A DNA stretch of 21,623 nt, taken from the NCBI GenBank assembly GCA_030829155.1, contig JAURBD010000020.1:1-21623 (forward strand). Reading direction: 5' to 3'. The notes beneath the pieces are model-generated. The model was not told the origin of the DNA. It did not search any database and worked only from the letters and a program-made list of their open reading frames with translations. Position 1 is the stretch's first letter, and every line of letters begins with the position of its first letter. The position numbers were made by a program, and so were the translations under genes. The DNA is from Flavobacteriaceae bacterium (GTDB taxonomy: Bacteria; Bacteroidota; Bacteroidia; Flavobacteriales; Flavobacteriaceae). Positions 1 through 8,004 of the stretch are shown here, in pieces.

Positions 1-1
1 T

Positions 2-439
2 GGAAAACGTAACTTCTATTTGATGATATTTGGACCTTTTGTATTTTTGTTGTTGTTTACTATTTGGTTTAAAACAAAATCAACAAGAAAGATTGACCCT
101 GAAACTGAACGTCAAAAAACAGCTAATCGACTGGTTAAAAAATACTTGAGTTCTGCCAAGAAAGCCCTCAGAAAAAAAGAAGCATTTTACGAATCTTTAG
201 AACGAGCTTTACATAACTATTTAAAAGCAAAATTGCGTATTGTAACTTCGGAATTTAGTAAAGACCGAATTACAAGCTTATTGAAAGGCAAGAAAGTGGA
301 AATTAATCTTATTAAAGAATTTGTTGCTTTACTCTCTGATTGTGAGGCTGCTCGGTATGCTCCAACAACTTCGGTTCGTATGCAAGAAGATTTTGATCGT
401 GCTTCAAAACTAATTTCTAGAATGGACAAACAATTATGA
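2..439 (+). CDS. batD: BatD C-terminal fragment (5' end outside window)
   Basis: This is the last part of a BatD-type aerotolerance protein. The frame is open from base 2 with no stop, so the gene continues upstream of the window; the in-frame TTG and ATG near bases 20-23 are internal codons, not the start. What is visible is one hydrophobic helix (FGPFVFLLLFTIWF), then a basic, helical cytoplasmic tail with a conserved-looking ERALHNYLKAKL stretch and a C-terminal segment ending near an ARYAP motif, as in BatD tails. In the family, a large periplasmic region precedes this helix. The stop overlaps the batE start by four bases (ATGA), which supports translational coupling in a bat operon. The role in oxygen tolerance is known only from family work; the molecular function is unclear. 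Confidence 0.8.
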   Translation, partial: GKRNFYLMIFGPFVFLLLFTIWFKTKSTRKIDPETERQKTANRLVKKYLSSAKKALRKKEAFYESLERALHNYLKAKLRIVTSEFSKDRITSLLKGKKVEINLIKEFVALLSDCEAARYAPTTSVRMQEDFDRASKLISRMDKQL

Positions 440-1194
440 AAACAAAAAATTTGTTTATCGGATTTCTTTTTTTTAGTACATTTTTGTTGTCTCAATCACC
501 TAATTTACTTTTTGATGAAGGAAACAAGGTATACAATCTTGGAGATTATAATGAAGCAGTTGCTCAATATCAAGAGGTTTTAAAAACAGGACTTCACAGC
601 TCAGAATTGTACTTTAATTTAGCCAATGCATACTATCGTTTGGGAAATGTTGGGGAAAGCATTTTTTATTATGAAAAAGCCAAACAGTTGGATCCAAAAA
701 ACAATGAAATTACTACAAACCTCAAGTTTGCTCAAAACATGACACTTGATGCTATTGAAGTTTTGCCAGAATCAATTTTTAATCAGGTTAATAATAAAAT
801 TTTATCCTGGTTTACAATGACTCAATGGGCAAAAATACTCATATGTATTGCTTGGATTATGGCATTATTGTTTGTTTTTTATTTGTGGAACACCAATGGA
901 CTTTGGAAACGAATCTACTTTAGTTCTTTTTGGATAGTCACCCTTTTTTTTGTGTCTATATTCATCTTAACTTATACCCGAAATATAGAACTTGAAAATG
1001 AATTATCAGGAATTGTTTTTGAATCTAAAATTAATATTTGGGGGGAACCAAATGATAGATCAGAGGTTTTGTTTGTTCTTCATGAAGGAACCAAAGTTGA
1101 GGTCCTGGATGAGTTAGCTCAATGGAAGAAAATAAAAATTGCTAACGGTTCAGAGGGATGGGTTTTAGCATCATCACTAAGAATGCTAAACTAG
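436..1194 (+). CDS. batE: BatE: TPR and SH3-like membrane protein
   Basis: The 252-residue protein has an N-terminal signal-like helix (residues 5-19), two TPR-like repeats at about 23-90 (DEGNKVYNLGDYNEAVAQYQ, then LYFNLANAYYRLGNVGESI), two membrane helices at about 131-150 and 162-180, and an SH3-like C-terminal domain at about 190-250 ending GWVLASSLRML. That order matches BatE of Bacteroidetes. The start ATG overlaps the batD stop (ATGA), so the two are probably co-translated. BatE is thought to act at the cell envelope with the other Bat proteins in stress or oxygen tolerance; this is family knowledge, not visible here. The 3' end overlaps the convergent CvpA-family gene by nine bases and no terminator separates them. 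Confidence 0.85.
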   Translation: MKTKNLFIGFLFFSTFLLSQSPNLLFDEGNKVYNLGDYNEAVAQYQEVLKTGLHSSELYFNLANAYYRLGNVGESIFYYEKAKQLDPKNNEITTNLKFAQNMTLDAIEVLPESIFNQVNNKILSWFTMTQWAKILICIAWIMALLFVFYLWNTNGLWKRIYFSSFWIVTLFFVSIFILTYTRNIELENELSGIVFESKINIWGEPNDRSEVLFVLHEGTKVEVLDELAQWKKIKIANGSEGWVLASSLRMLN

Positions 1195-1695
1195 TTTTTT
1201 GGGTAGTAATTCTTTTTTATCAAGAAACCATTCAAACACATACTTTCCAATCGATTTCACAGGCTCATAGAATTGAGAATTTTCTATTATATCTTCATTC
1301 ATCATGAAAAATAAAAATTGAAATTGGTCCATTATTATGAAAATAGTACTAATAATCAACACAAACTTTAGTCCTCCGAAGACAGCTCCTAAAATCCTAT
1401 TGACACCACCTAAGGCTGCCATTTTAAGAACTCTAGTTAAGAATTTAGCAAGGAAATTTATTCCAATAATTATTGCAATAAATATAAGTGCAAAAAGAAC
1501 ACCTGCTGGAGGAATATGATCGTTGTCAAGAAAGCTTTCTAAAAGTATTCCTAAAGAAGAAGAAAATAATAAGGCTCCAATAAGACCTAAAATTAAGGCA
1601 ATTAGTGAAGCAACTTCAACGATGAAGCCTTTAGAAAAGCCTTTAAAAGCACCAAAAAAGACTAAACCTATAATTGCGATATCAATATAATTCAT
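1186..1695 (-). CDS. CvpA family membrane protein
   Basis: The 169-residue protein starts MNYIDIAIIGLVFFGAFKGF and has about four hydrophobic helices, a glycine-rich first helix followed by KGF, and a GGVNRILGAVFGGLK segment before the last helix. This is the pattern of the CvpA family (colicin V production protein), integral inner-membrane proteins whose biochemical role is unsettled. The open frame extends 31 codons further upstream, but that extension is not CvpA-like and overlaps the divergent gene and its promoter. I therefore place the start at 1695, where a near-match to the -7 box lies four bases upstream. The gene is monocistronic, divergent from the 122-residue gene at 1762 and convergent with batE. 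Confidence 0.8.
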   Translation of the reverse strand: MNYIDIAIIGLVFFGAFKGFSKGFIVEVASLIALILGLIGALLFSSSLGILLESFLDNDHIPPAGVLFALIFIAIIIGINFLAKFLTRVLKMAALGGVNRILGAVFGGLKFVLIISTIFIIMDQFQFLFFMMNEDIIENSQFYEPVKSIGKYVFEWFLDKKELLPKKLV

Positions 1696-1699
1696 TAAA

Positions 1700-1707
1700 C
1701 GAATATA
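1700..1707 (-). promoter_or_regulatory. Possible -7 box for the CvpA-family gene
   Basis: On the minus strand the sequence reads TATATTCG, one mismatch from TAnnTTTG, and it lies exactly four bases before the chosen ATG. The spacing equals that of three perfect boxes elsewhere in the window, which supports both the box and the start choice. No clear -33 TTTG is seen. Confidence 0.35.
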
Positions 1708-1749
1708 AAGATTTTTTAAACATTGTATTCTCTCTTTTGTGAAATGACA

Positions 1750-1757
1750 TATCTTTG
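1750..1757 (+). promoter_or_regulatory. Bacteroidetes -7 box (TATCTTTG) before the 122-aa gene
   Basis: This is a perfect TAnnTTTG match, followed by TTTT and then ATG at 1762. If transcription starts the usual few bases after the box, the mRNA would have essentially no leader. A TTG at 1723-1725 lies 24 bases upstream, slightly far for a -33 element. The position decides the start at 1762 over the longer open frame from 1723. Confidence 0.55.
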
Positions 1758-1761
1758 TTTT

Positions 1762-2130
1762 ATGCACAAAGTACCATCCAGAAACCAAGAATTAAAAGAG
1801 CGTTGGCAAACACTTGTCTCTTTATTGACTGAACGTTTTTCTGAAACAGAAACAATTGATATTGAGGGGATTTTATATTTGATAGGTATTCAAGAATTGG
1901 GTCAAATTCACAATAGTTTCAAAAAGGACGATAATGTTGATATCATTCACATAGGTATTTGTTCTGTTTTAGAACCTTTTGGGTATTATGAGTTCGATTA
2001 CTTCGATGATGAAGGTTGGCCACATTTTAAACTTGTTGAAGAATTACCTCCATTAAAGCCGGGAGAACAAAGTGTTTTGATGAAAGATGCAGTAGTGCAT
2101 TACTTTATTGGAAAAGGACTAATTCAATAG
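1762..2130 (+). CDS. Conserved small protein of unknown function
   Basis: The 122-residue acidic, soluble protein starts MHKVPSRNQELKERWQTLV. An amphipathic helical N-terminal region (LLTERF, then DIEGILYLIGIQELGQ) is followed by an aromatic and acidic patch YYEFDYFDDEGWPHFKLVE and a C-terminal helix. I recognise it only as a protein type seen in flavobacteria and do not know its function. No signal peptide or membrane segment is present. The start is set by the -7 box immediately upstream; the open frame begins 13 codons earlier, but that part overlaps the promoter. It is followed by pheS after 20 bases, with pheS carrying its own promoter box, so co-regulation is possible but not required. 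Confidence 0.7.
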   Translation: MHKVPSRNQELKERWQTLVSLLTERFSETETIDIEGILYLIGIQELGQIHNSFKKDDNVDIIHIGICSVLEPFGYYEFDYFDDEGWPHFKLVEELPPLKPGEQSVLMKDAVVHYFIGKGLIQ

Positions 2131-2138
2131 TATATTAG

Positions 2139-2146
2139 TATTTTTG
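2139..2146 (+). promoter_or_regulatory. -7 box (TATTTTTG) before pheS
   Basis: A perfect TAnnTTTG match lies four bases (TATT) before the pheS ATG, again predicting a leaderless or nearly leaderless mRNA. No well-spaced -33 TTTG is present; the nearest TTG (2108-2110) is 28 bases away. Confidence 0.5.
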
Positions 2147-2150
2147 TATT

Positions 2151-3167
2151 ATGATCGAAACCGTAAAAGAACACTTAGAGAAAGTAGCTCAATTCCAAGC
2201 TAAAGGAGCAGAAGAAATAGAACAGTTTAGAATATCTTATTCTGGTAAAAAGGGAATTTTGAATCAACTCTTTGCAGTATTTAGAGAAGTTCCTAATCAG
2301 GAAAAGAAAGAATTTGGTCAAATTTTAAATCAATTAAAATCTGCAGTTTCAGATAAAATAAAAATTTTAAAGTTAGGTCTCAATTCAAATTTAAGTTCTG
2401 GGATTTATGGTGATTTGTCTCGCCCAGCCTTTCCATCTTCTTTGGGGAGTCAACACCCACTAACAGTTGTGAGAAACCGCATTGTTGATATTTTTTCTCA
2501 AATTGGGTTTAACATTTCAGAAGGACCAGAGATAGAAGATGACTGGCATAACTTTACTGCATTAAACTTACCTGAGTACCATCCTGCTCGTGATATGCAG
2601 GACACCTTTTTTATTCAAACGGATCCAGATATTTTATTGCGAACACATACATCTTCTGTGCAAGTTCGGTATATGGAAAACAACCAACCACCTATTCGGA
2701 CTATATCACCGGGAAGAGTTTTTCGTAACGAAGCAATATCAGCTAGAGCACATTGTATCTTTCATCAGGTTGAAGGTTTATATATTAATAAACAAGTTTC
2801 TTTTGCTGACTTGAAACAAATCTTGAGTTATTTTACAAATAGCTTATTTGGAAAATCAAAGATTCGATTACGACCCTCTTATTTTCCTTTTACTGAACCC
2901 AGTGCTGAGGTTGATATTTATTGGGGATTAGAAACAGAGGTTGACTATCGAATAACAAAAGGCACAGGATGGCTCGAAATTATGGGTTGTGGAATGGTTG
3001 ATCCTAATGTTCTTAAAAACTGTGGTATTGACCCCGAGGAGTATTCAGGCTATGCATTTGGAATGGGAATTGAGCGCATTGCGATGTTATTATATCAAGT
3101 GAATGATATAAGAATGTTTTTTGAAAATGATATTCGTTTTTTAAAACAATTTAAGCCAACACTTTAG
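2151..3167 (+). CDS. pheS: Phenylalanine--tRNA ligase alpha subunit
   Basis: PheS charges tRNA-Phe as the catalytic half of the alpha2-beta2 enzyme. The 338-residue protein has the N-terminal coiled-coil region (about 1-85) with the YSGKKG motif, then the class II core: HPLTVVRNRIVDIF, GPEIEDDWHNFTALN, HPARDMQDTF, motif 2 around RVFRNEAISARAHCIFHQVE and motif 3 as YAFGMGIERIAMLLY near the C-terminus. Length is normal for bacterial PheS. pheT is not adjacent, so the beta subunit must be encoded elsewhere. Its stop TAG overlaps the stop of the convergent gpsA by four bases. Confidence 0.96.
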   Translation: MIETVKEHLEKVAQFQAKGAEEIEQFRISYSGKKGILNQLFAVFREVPNQEKKEFGQILNQLKSAVSDKIKILKLGLNSNLSSGIYGDLSRPAFPSSLGSQHPLTVVRNRIVDIFSQIGFNISEGPEIEDDWHNFTALNLPEYHPARDMQDTFFIQTDPDILLRTHTSSVQVRYMENNQPPIRTISPGRVFRNEAISARAHCIFHQVEGLYINKQVSFADLKQILSYFTNSLFGKSKIRLRPSYFPFTEPSAEVDIYWGLETEVDYRITKGTGWLEIMGCGMVDPNVLKNCGIDPEEYSGYAFGMGIERIAMLLYQVNDIRMFFENDIRFLKQFKPTL

Positions 3168-4198
3168 TCAAGCTTTTTTATCAATTTATCAAATATTTTT
3201 TGAGCATTTTTCCTCTCATAAAGAATCAAATAGACAGCTTCAATGATTGGTGTTTGTGTTCTGAATTCAGAGTTAATGATCCGTGCAGATTTAGAGGCAA
3301 AATAACCTTCGGCAATCATACTCATTTCTAACTGAGCAGCTTTAACAGTATATCCTTTTCCAATCATATTTCCAAAGGTTCTGTTTCTACTAAAAACAGA
3401 ATAACCAGTTACCAATAAATCTCCTAGATAGGCTGAATTATTAATGTTTCTTTTCATTTTATGTACATCCTTTATAAAACGTTTTGTTTCACGAATAGCA
3501 TTACTCATTAAAACACTTTGAAAATTATCTCCATAGCCAAGACCATGAGCTATTCCAGCTGCTATTGCATATATGTTTTTTAGCATTGCTGCATATTCAG
3601 TACCAATTATATCATTTGAAACCTTGGTTCTTATATACTTTGTTTTGAGCATAGCTGCAATACATTTGGCAAAAGTCTGATTTTGGGAAGCGACAGTTAA
3701 ATAAGAAAGTTTTTCCATGGCAACTTCTTCAGCATGACAAGGACCACAAATAACTCCTATTCTGTCGAGTGGGACCTCAAAGTCTTCATGAAAAAAAGTA
3801 CACGGAATTTTCATGTTTTCTGGAATAACTCCCTTTACTGCAGAAACAACAATTTTGTTTTTTAAAGAAATTTGAAGTTTTGAAAACTCCTCTTTGATGA
3901 ATGCAGAAGGAATGGCAACAATAATAATGTCTGCTCTTTTGACTACAAAATTAATATCCGTGCTTATTTTTAGTCGTTTGGTATTGAGATTTGTTGAGGT
4001 TAAGTAAGCAGGGTTATGATGGTTTCGTTCAATGAATTCTTTGTTTTTTTTACTACGCATATACCATCCTATATTGCGTTTATTAATCATAAGGATTTTG
4101 ATTAATGCGGTTGCCCAACTTCCTCCCCCAAGAACAGCTACTTTAAGCTTATTCTTCAAGATGATGTGCTTGAATTCTGGTTTTTTGGATGTGATCAT
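3164..4198 (-). CDS. gpsA: NAD(P)+-dependent glycerol-3-phosphate dehydrogenase
   Basis: GpsA reduces dihydroxyacetone phosphate to sn-glycerol 3-phosphate in the cytosol for phospholipid synthesis. The 344-residue protein has the Rossmann motif KVAVLGGGSWATAL (about 19-32), the ICGPCHAEEVA motif, the catalytic-lysine region EYAAMLKNIYAIAAGIAHGL, and NAIRE followed by LGDLLVTGYS with RNRTFG. The N-terminal extension of about 18 residues before the Rossmann strand is slightly long; an in-frame TTG 13 codons in is an alternative start. I keep 4198 because a perfect -7 box lies upstream. It is convergent with pheS and downstream of the cytochrome-b-like gene on the same strand. Confidence 0.95.
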   Translation of the reverse strand: MITSKKPEFKHIILKNKLKVAVLGGGSWATALIKILMINKRNIGWYMRSKKNKEFIERNHHNPAYLTSTNLNTKRLKISTDINFVVKRADIIIVAIPSAFIKEEFSKLQISLKNKIVVSAVKGVIPENMKIPCTFFHEDFEVPLDRIGVICGPCHAEEVAMEKLSYLTVASQNQTFAKCIAAMLKTKYIRTKVSNDIIGTEYAAMLKNIYAIAAGIAHGLGYGDNFQSVLMSNAIRETKRFIKDVHKMKRNINNSAYLGDLLVTGYSVFSRNRTFGNMIGKGYTVKAAQLEMSMIAEGYFASKSARIINSEFRTQTPIIEAVYLILYERKNAQKIFDKLIKKLD

Positions 4199-4229
4199 AA
4201 AAACTCAGTATCCTATAAATGATTATCAA

Positions 4230-4237
4230 CAAATATA
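4230..4237 (-). promoter_or_regulatory. -7 box (TATATTTG) before gpsA
   Basis: A perfect TAnnTTTG on the minus strand lies 31 bases before the gpsA ATG. It sits in the 41-base gap just after the stop of the upstream membrane-protein gene, so gpsA can be transcribed separately. No -33 TTTG at good spacing is visible; that region would lie inside the upstream gene. Confidence 0.45.
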
Positions 4238-4238
4238 T

Positions 4239-4673
4239 TTACAACCAAGTATTCCATGGAATTCTTGATAACAATAGTAAGAGTCCTAGAAAATAGAATA
4301 TTCCAATTCTTGAAAACTTCTTAACATCTAATGATTGTCTTTTGTGCATCGACCAACCCATGGTAATCAGCACAATTGCTATTAAATTGGTTATGGGATG
4401 TTCTACAAGATACAAGCGTGCTTGAGAATCTTTCATTACTCCCATGCCTAGTGCACTCCATTTCCCGAACCAAGGCGAAACAAAATAAAGTATTAATCCA
4501 ATCAAGAATTGAATATGAGAGCTTATCAGAACAAACAATGAGCGTCTAAAGTCAGAGGAATCAAAAGTTTTCTTTTTTACAATGCCGATAAAAGCGTTAG
4601 TAATAGCAAAAAATAAAAGTATTAAAACTGCGAAAGCCCAATAGGAATGAGCGGTTTTTAAAAGAGTATACAT
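4239..4673 (-). CDS. Four-helix membrane protein, cytochrome-b-like
   Basis: The 144-residue integral membrane protein has four predicted helices at about 10-30, 45-66, 90-106 and 122-139. Histidines lie at or near helix ends: H9, H53 (SSHIQFLIGLILYF), H92 (VEHPITNLIAIVL) and H110. Small four-helix proteins with such histidines are often annotated as cytochrome b-like, and H53 and H92 could be heme ligands, but that is inference; I know of no assigned function. It ends with aromatic residues PWNTWL. The gene lies 38 bases downstream of the aldehyde dehydrogenase gene and may be co-transcribed with it. A weak -7-like TATATTTA (4699-4692) is also present. Confidence 0.75.
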   Translation of the reverse strand: MYTLLKTAHSYWAFAVLILLFFAITNAFIGIVKKKTFDSSDFRRSLFVLISSHIQFLIGLILYFVSPWFGKWSALGMGVMKDSQARLYLVEHPITNLIAIVLITMGWSMHKRQSLDVKKFSRIGIFYFLGLLLLLSRIPWNTWL

Positions 4674-4711
4674 GCTTCTTGTTTTATGATGTAAATATAA
4701 TGAAACTAAAG

Positions 4712-6250
4712 CTACAAATCGAATTTTATTCCTTGAGCAAGGGGAAGCTCATCTGAATAATTTATTGTGTTCGTCTGCCGTCTCATGTAGATTTTCCATG
4801 CATCTGATCCACTTTCTCTTCCACCACCTGTATCTTTTTCTCCTCCAAATGCTCCTCCAATTTCCGCTCCAGATGTTCCGATATTAATATTTGCAATTCC
4901 ACAGTCACTGCCCCAATGGGACAAAAACACTTCAGCTTCTTGCAGATTTCGAGTCATAATTGCAGAGGAAAGCCCTTGGTTTACATCATTTTGAATGTTA
5001 ATAGCATTTTTGATAGATCCAGAATATTCCATGAGATATAATATAGGTGCAAAAGTTTCTTTTTGAGCCATTGCACTGTCTTTTTTTACTTTTGCAATTG
5101 CTGGTTTCACATAACATCCACTTGGGTATTTTTCTCCATTCAAGACACCTCCCTCGACCAACCATTCTGCACCTTCGTCAGAAATATTTTTAAGGGCTTT
5201 TTTGTATTGATTTACAGAATCTTGATCAATCAAAGGGCCAACGTGATTTTTAGAATCTAATGGGTTTCCAATATTCAATTGTTTGTAAGCAGTTATAAGT
5301 TTTTCTTGTACCTGTTGCATTACAGATTCATGAACAATTAACCTACGAGTAGAAGTACATCTTTGTCCTGCAGTTCCAACAGCTCCAAAAACAGCAGCTA
5401 AAAGTGTGGTTTTTAAATCGGCATGAGGACTTACAATAAGTGCATTATTCCCTCCCAATTCTAATAAGCATTTACCTAGTCGTGCACCCACTTTTTGAGC
5501 TACTTTTTTCCCCATTGCAGTAGATCCAGTAGCAGAAAGCAAGGGTATTCTTTTATCTTCGCTCATCCATTGGCCTACTTTATACCCACCATTTACAAGT
5601 GATGAAATACCTTCAGGCATATTGTTTTCTTGTAAAATAGTTCCAATTATTTTTTGACAGGCAATTGAACAGAGTGGAGTTTTTTCGCTGGGTTTCCAAA
5701 CGGTAACATCCCCGCAGATCCATGCTAAAGCCGTATTCCATGCCCAAACAGCAACAGGAAAATTGAATGCAGAAATAATTCCTACTATTCCTAAAGGATG
5801 GTACTGTTCATACATTCTATGATTAGGTCTTTCAGAATGTATCGTAGTTCCTTGTAGTTGTCTAGATAGTCCAACTGCAAAGTCACAGATATCAATCATT
5901 TCCTGAACTTCACCTAAACCTTCTTGTAGTGATTTTCCCATTTCCCATGAAACTAATTGACCTAGAAGTTCTTTTTTATTGCGAAGTGCATTTCCAAACT
6001 GACGAACCAAGTCTCCTCTTTTTGGAGCAGGAATTTTTCTAAAGGAAATAAACGCCTCTTCTGCAGTCTCAAGTACTTGTTCAAAGTCTTCAAAAGTAGA
6101 AGCTTGTATTTGACCAATTTCTTTTCCATCTACAGGAGAAAAACTTGTAATCATTTCTCCTTTAGCAAACCATTCAATCCCAGAAGAGCACCCCAATTGA
6201 TTTTTAGAAATGCTCAGCTTATTTAATAATATTTCTAAAGACTTATTCAT
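4712..6250 (-). CDS. ALDH7-family aldehyde dehydrogenase (aminoadipate semialdehyde type)
   Basis: The 512-residue NAD-dependent aldehyde dehydrogenase has the full catalytic set: N163 in SAFNFPVAV, K186 in WKPSEK, E264 in LELGGNN and nucleophile C298 in GTAGQRCTSTRR. The C-terminal segment EIGGAFGGEKDTGGGRESGS followed by DAWKIYMRR and LPLAQGIKF is the hallmark of ALDH7 (antiquitin, bacterial AmaB). Members of that group oxidise alpha-aminoadipic semialdehyde, or its cyclic form piperideine-6-carboxylate, to alpha-aminoadipate in lysine breakdown. That substrate is inferred from family; no lysine aminotransferase is nearby to confirm the pathway. The start is set at 6250, matching normal family length. 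It is divergent from the asparaginase gene across 119 AT-rich bases. Confidence 0.9.
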   Translation of the reverse strand: MNKSLEILLNKLSISKNQLGCSSGIEWFAKGEMITSFSPVDGKEIGQIQASTFEDFEQVLETAEEAFISFRKIPAPKRGDLVRQFGNALRNKKELLGQLVSWEMGKSLQEGLGEVQEMIDICDFAVGLSRQLQGTTIHSERPNHRMYEQYHPLGIVGIISAFNFPVAVWAWNTALAWICGDVTVWKPSEKTPLCSIACQKIIGTILQENNMPEGISSLVNGGYKVGQWMSEDKRIPLLSATGSTAMGKKVAQKVGARLGKCLLELGGNNALIVSPHADLKTTLLAAVFGAVGTAGQRCTSTRRLIVHESVMQQVQEKLITAYKQLNIGNPLDSKNHVGPLIDQDSVNQYKKALKNISDEGAEWLVEGGVLNGEKYPSGCYVKPAIAKVKKDSAMAQKETFAPILYLMEYSGSIKNAINIQNDVNQGLSSAIMTRNLQEAEVFLSHWGSDCGIANINIGTSGAEIGGAFGGEKDTGGGRESGSDAWKIYMRRQTNTINYSDELPLAQGIKFDL

Positions 6251-6309
6251 GAATTTGTTTTATAAATAATTTCTTAAATGTAAAACTATTTCTAAAATCA
6301 CAAAGATTA

Positions 6310-6341
6310 TTGATTCATAATAAAAGGATTTTCTATATTTA
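6310..6341 (+). promoter_or_regulatory. Candidate -33/-7 promoter for the asparaginase-family gene
   Basis: TTG at 6310-6312 is followed after 21 bases by TATATTTA at 6334-6341, one mismatch from TAnnTTTG. The spacing suits a Bacteroidetes sigma-70-type promoter and would give a leader of about 25 bases before the GTG at 6370. Confidence 0.35.
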
Positions 6342-6369
6342 ATAATTAAGAAATATTAAACCATACCCT

Positions 6370-7389
6370 GTGAAACATATTTTAACCCTAGTAGTAATGT
6401 TGTTATTCTTTAGTTGTTCTTCTGAAAAAGAAAAAAAACAACCCACCTTTGGAATTGTTATCCATGGTGGAGCGGGTACTATTTTAAAAGAAAACATGTC
6501 GGATGAAATGGAGAAAGCTTACATTGAGAAATTGACTGAGGCAATCACTTTAGGACATGCAATTTTAAAATCAGGAGGAACAAGTCAGGATGCCGTTGAA
6601 AAAACCATTCATGTGATGGAAAATTCTCCACTTTTTAATTCAGGAAAAGGAGCAGTTTTGACTGAGAATGAATCTATTGCTTTGGATGCTTCTTTTATGG
6701 ATGGAAAAACCTTGAATTCTGGAGCAATTGCAGGAGTAAAACATATAAAGAATCCGATAAGCGCTGCAATTAAAGTAATGCATAATTCACCTCATGTTTT
6801 ACTCTCGGGTGCAGGAGCAGATCGATTTGCAGTAGAACAAAACTTGGATACGGTTCCTGAATCATATTTCATAACAGCTAGACGTTTAAGAGATTTAAAA
6901 AGTGTTCAACAGTTAGAAACCGATAAAAAATTAATTCTTAATAGTTCTGAACATCTTTATTTCAAGAATCAACGATACGGAACAGTAGGATGTGTTGCAT
7001 TAGATCTAAATGGTAATCTAGCTGCTGGTACTTCAACTGGTGGAATGACGAATAAAAAATGGGGCCGAATTGGTGATGCACCAATTATTGGAGCTGGAAC
7101 TTATGCTAATAACTTAAGTTGTGGTGTTTCAGCTACTGGATGGGGTGAGTTTTTTATAAGATCAGTTGTAGCCCACGATATTGCAGCATTAGTTGAGTAC
7201 AAAAAACTAAGTGTAAAAGAGGCATCAAAACAAGTACTTCAAAAAGTTGAAGATTTGGGAGGAGATGGTGGAGTAGTTGTTATGGATACTCATGGAAATG
7301 TAGCAATGGAATTCAACACCCCTGGAATGTATAGAGCTCATATGAATTCCGAGGGAAAACTTAACGTTCGGATATATGGAGACAATTAA
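6370..7389 (+). CDS. Lipoprotein isoaspartyl peptidase / L-asparaginase (Ntn hydrolase)
   Basis: The 339-residue protein belongs to the plant-type asparaginase/isoaspartyl dipeptidase family (IaaA-like). It begins with a lipoprotein signal: short hydrophobic segment, then LFFSCSS with C16 as the lipidated cysteine, so it should be anchored on the periplasmic side or outside. IHGGAGTILK (31-40) and FNSGKGAVLT are family motifs. Autoprocessing before T205 in RYGTVGCVALD would free the nucleophile; AAGTSTGG and the GAGTYA and GDGGVVV stretches complete the beta subunit. The start is GTG, chosen because the next ATG, nine codons later, would leave almost no signal peptide. It likely removes isoaspartyl or asparagine residues from peptides, perhaps in nutrient scavenging (inference). 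Confidence 0.9.
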   Translation: MKHILTLVVMLLFFSCSSEKEKKQPTFGIVIHGGAGTILKENMSDEMEKAYIEKLTEAITLGHAILKSGGTSQDAVEKTIHVMENSPLFNSGKGAVLTENESIALDASFMDGKTLNSGAIAGVKHIKNPISAAIKVMHNSPHVLLSGAGADRFAVEQNLDTVPESYFITARRLRDLKSVQQLETDKKLILNSSEHLYFKNQRYGTVGCVALDLNGNLAAGTSTGGMTNKKWGRIGDAPIIGAGTYANNLSCGVSATGWGEFFIRSVVAHDIAALVEYKKLSVKEASKQVLQKVEDLGGDGGVVVMDTHGNVAMEFNTPGMYRAHMNSEGKLNVRIYGDN

Positions 7390-7422
7390 AACCAAATAGA
7401 TTGAATCCCAATAAAATAAATC

Positions 7423-7459
7423 ACCAATAAAATAGTGTAAATAACTGAACTTTATTGGT
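7423..7459. repeat. Inverted repeat between convergent genes, possible weak terminator
   Basis: ACCAATAAA at 7423-7431 is the exact reverse complement of TTTATTGGT at 7451-7459, with a 19-base loop. A further copy of the CCAATAAAAT core occurs directly upstream (7408-7417). The stem is AT-rich and has no clean T-run, so a terminator role for the asparaginase and CYTH genes is only possible. Confidence 0.3.
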
Positions 7460-7539
7460 TAAGAAACATTTGTACCTTGAAGAGTCTAAAAAGAGTTCTT
7501 GACATACATAATGTGAGAATAGATATTTTTTTTAATTCT

Positions 7540-7995
7540 TTATTCTGAATTGGATAAAACAGCATTATAATACTTTTTATTCCCAGTGACTTCCTTTCCA
7601 ATCCAATCGGGTAGTTTAATTTCTGTTTGAACAGAATCCAGTTCAACTTCAGCAACAATTAGACCTTGGTGAACTCCTTCAAATTCGTCTACTTCAAAAA
7701 GAACACCTTTATAGTAAACCTCATAACGCGATTTCTCTATAATTGTAGGGAGACAAATTGAAATAAGTTCCTTTGCTTCTGAAAAAAAAATTTCTTTTTC
7801 CCATTCATAACGGCTCAAACCATCTTGAGAAGAAATTCCTTTAATAGTAATATATCCTTTGTCATCACTAATTCTTATCCGAACAGTTCTTTTAGGATCT
7901 TTAGATAAATATCCTTGGATAATTTTAATGGTTTTATGTGCTTTATTTTTGTAATCATTTGAATTGACCAAGAATTTTCGTTCGATTTCGATCAT
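7540..7995 (-). CDS. CYTH-domain protein (triphosphate tunnel metalloenzyme family)
   Basis: The 151-residue protein opens with MIEIERKFLV, carrying the ExExK signature (E3, E5, K7) of the CYTH superfamily. It continues with alternating charged strands typical of the tunnel fold: RTVRIRISDDKGYITIKG, RYEWEKEIF, KSRYEVYYKGVLFEVDEFEG and LIVAEVEL. Family members hydrolyse inorganic triphosphate or nucleoside triphosphates, or act as class IV adenylate cyclases; the compact single-domain form seen here is usually closest to the triphosphatases, but the substrate cannot be told from sequence. It is convergent with the asparaginase-family gene and divergent from dinB across 46 bases. Confidence 0.88.
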   Translation of the reverse strand: MIEIERKFLVNSNDYKNKAHKTIKIIQGYLSKDPKRTVRIRISDDKGYITIKGISSQDGLSRYEWEKEIFFSEAKELISICLPTIIEKSRYEVYYKGVLFEVDEFEGVHQGLIVAEVELDSVQTEIKLPDWIGKEVTGNKKYYNAVLSNSE

Positions 7996-8004
7996 TTAAT
8001 AGTA

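Noticed and set aside
1723..1761. Longer N-terminus for the 122-residue protein (start at 1723)
   Set aside because: These 13 codons overlap a perfect -7 promoter box and do not resemble coding sequence; the ATG at 1762 fits the promoter spacing seen elsewhere.
1696..1788. Longer N-terminus for the CvpA-family protein (start at 1788)
   Set aside because: The extra 31 residues are not CvpA-like and overlap the divergent gene; the family start MNYIDI follows a -7-like box by four bases.
5063..5260. Plus-strand open frame of 65 codons inside the aldehyde dehydrogenase gene
   Set aside because: It is antisense to strongly conserved ALDH7 coding sequence, and its translation is Phe- and Cys-rich with no recognisable motif.
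6251..6369. Possible RNA gene or riboswitch between the ALDH and asparaginase genes
   Set aside because: The 119 bases are almost entirely A and T, with no stable stem or tRNA-like feature; only a candidate promoter could be supported.
7452..7658. Minus-strand open frame of 68 codons overlapping the CYTH gene
   Set aside because: Most of it lies in another frame of the well-supported CYTH gene, and the rest is in AT-rich intergenic DNA without a promoter box.
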